From the NCBI RefSeq assembly GCF_011378855.1, contig NZ_WTLB01000008.1, positions 44,184 through 108,183 on the forward strand: a stretch of DNA of 64,000 nt. Direction: 5' to 3'. The notes below the pieces were generated by a model. It was given only the letters and a program-made list of their open reading frames with translations, made no database searches and was not told the origin of the DNA. This DNA comes from Pseudoalteromonas sp. Z1A8 (lineage in GTDB: Bacteria > Pseudomonadota > Gammaproteobacteria > Enterobacterales > Alteromonadaceae). Below are positions 63,341 to 64,000 of this stretch, in pieces. How positions within the stretch are numbered: position 1 is the stretch's first letter; each line of letters starts with the position of its first letter. A program made the position numbers and the translations under genes.

Positions 63341-63913
63341 CTATGTTTTTTTAGGGCCAATAATGCGCTTTATAACGGGAGCTTTTGTTGGCTTTGGTTC
63401 TTTATTTAAAACCATGACAGGGCGTGTCACAAATAAATTATTAGGGTAAATTACACGGTGCCCATCAATGTGTTCAAGCACAACATTCATTAAGCCCATT
63501 TCAACAATGCGGCCTTCAACATGATTCGCACCATCAATAATGCGTACCCAATAGCCAACACGGCAGTCGTTTTGAATAAACATCAGTAAAAATGCGGTAA
63601 GGTTACTCAATAGCGACCACGCGGCAAAAAGTGCTACGCCTAACATAGCGAATAAAGAGGAGCCTAAAACCAATAAGCCACGCAGCTCTATACCCCAAAA
63701 TACTAAAACTAAACACAGCACGACAAAGGCGAGTATAATTTTTAGTAGCAGCTCTGCACGGTATTTTCGGTGCAAATCTACTTTTCCCTTAATCGCTTTT
63801 TCGAGTAAATTTTTGGTTATTTTTAATAGCAGAGGGAAAGCCAAAATAGCGATTATAGTGACAATTAATTTATATTGTGATGCAAACAATTCTAAAAATT
63901 CTATTATTTCCAC
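63341..63913 (-). CDS. Small-conductance mechanosensitive channel (MscS family)
   Basis: A 190-residue inner-membrane protein with three hydrophobic helices (about 13-32, 52-72 and 78-112) and the beta domain of MscS after them. The pore-lining helix is GSSLFAMLGVALFAAWSLLSN, and the downstream WVRIIDGANHVEGRIVEMGLM and YPNNLF match the MscS beta domain. It is shorter than E. coli MscS (286) because the C-terminal alpha/beta domain is missing, a small variant that occurs in marine genera. The remaining 87 bases of the window hold no gene. Confidence 0.85.
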   Translation of the reverse strand: MEIIEFLELFASQYKLIVTIIAILAFPLLLKITKNLLEKAIKGKVDLHRKYRAELLLKIILAFVVLCLVLVFWGIELRGLLVLGSSLFAMLGVALFAAWSLLSNLTAFLLMFIQNDCRVGYWVRIIDGANHVEGRIVEMGLMNVVLEHIDGHRVIYPNNLFVTRPVMVLNKEPKPTKAPVIKRIIGPKKT

Positions 63914-64000
63914 ATTAGCCCCCTGTGTCAGGATAGTTGTCGCCTCAATTAATTTACAAATAAACAGGGCGCGGTAAGTTAAAGTAAGTGAATTATCAAA

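Noticed and set aside
1..64000. CRISPR array, tRNA or rRNA genes, prophage or integrative element
   Set aside because: No regularly spaced direct repeats, no cloverleaf or rRNA sequences and no integrase, capsid or transfer genes were found on either strand.

Overview
The window is a stretch of ordinary, AT-rich gammaproteobacterial chromosome, most likely from a marine Pseudoalteromonas (Alteromonadales). The support is an alginate lyase (58305-59492) that closely resembles the PL18 enzymes I know from Pseudoalteromonas, typical Alteromonadales gene neighbourhoods (yggS-proC-yggT facing pilT-pilU; nudF-yqiB-cpdA-yqiA-parE-parC), and two short inverted-repeat elements of the kind scattered in these genomes. 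There is no phage, no integron, no CRISPR array, no tRNA or rRNA gene and no complete transposase gene. All assignments are by reading motifs and recalled family features; no database search was run.

Layout. 1-4.1 kb: the cut-off fbp gene, a secreted metzincin-type metallopeptidase and a YggN-like envelope protein. 4.3-9.1 kb: rapA and a PIN-PhoH ATPase. 9.1-23.2 kb is a signalling-rich part: a hybrid histidine kinase overlapping a response-regulator diguanylate cyclase, then small proteins, a 2-hydroxyacid dehydrogenase, a PlsC-like acyltransferase, and a 1501-residue propeller-PAS-GGDEF-EAL receptor whose GGDEF half looks catalytically damaged. 23.2-31 kb: a voltage-gated-type ion channel overlapping the lysine acetyltransferase gene patZ, a SIMPL protein, a 262-bp MITE-like element inserted exactly at the SIMPL stop codon, two unknown proteins and a DUF885 lipoprotein. 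31-41 kb is housekeeping: hemW-rdgB-DUF4426, yggT-proC-yggS, pilTU, ruvX-yqgE, gshB, rsmE. 41-48 kb: DUF350 protein, glnE (ending in a ten-copy pentanucleotide repeat), a TcpQ-like protein, lpxL and tolC. 48-57.4 kb: nudF, yqiB, cpdA, yqiA, parE, a PQQ-type sugar dehydrogenase, parC, plsC and rraB, all on the + strand. 57.4-64 kb: a 912-bp gene-poor stretch with a second short inverted-repeat element and a cluster of TTGGTAA-like sites in front of the alginate lyase, then zntB, the rimB-like/rimK/aspartoacylase-like operon and an MscS-type channel.

How the genes work together. Several groups are clear operons from spacing or overlap: HK-DGC (17-nt overlap), DUF4426-rdgB-hemW (4-nt gap, then a GTGA overlap), yggS-proC-yggT, pilT-pilU, ruvX behind yqgE, yqiB-cpdA-yqiA (overlaps), plsC-rraB (TAATG), zinc protease-rimK-aspartoacylase. 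Perfect hairpins mark most operon ends, many of them serving convergent genes on both strands.

Most notable for a second look: the nested-repeat MITE with a CTAG duplication (27703-27972), the dense TTGGTAA half-site array upstream of the alginate lyase (57844-58257), the (TTGAA)10 array at the glnE stop codon, a possible orphan small RNA (14317-14409), a hairpin abutting the kinase start codon (9079-9114), and the GGDEF-EAL receptor with an Asn in place of the metal Asp. I did not find a convincing new multi-gene system.
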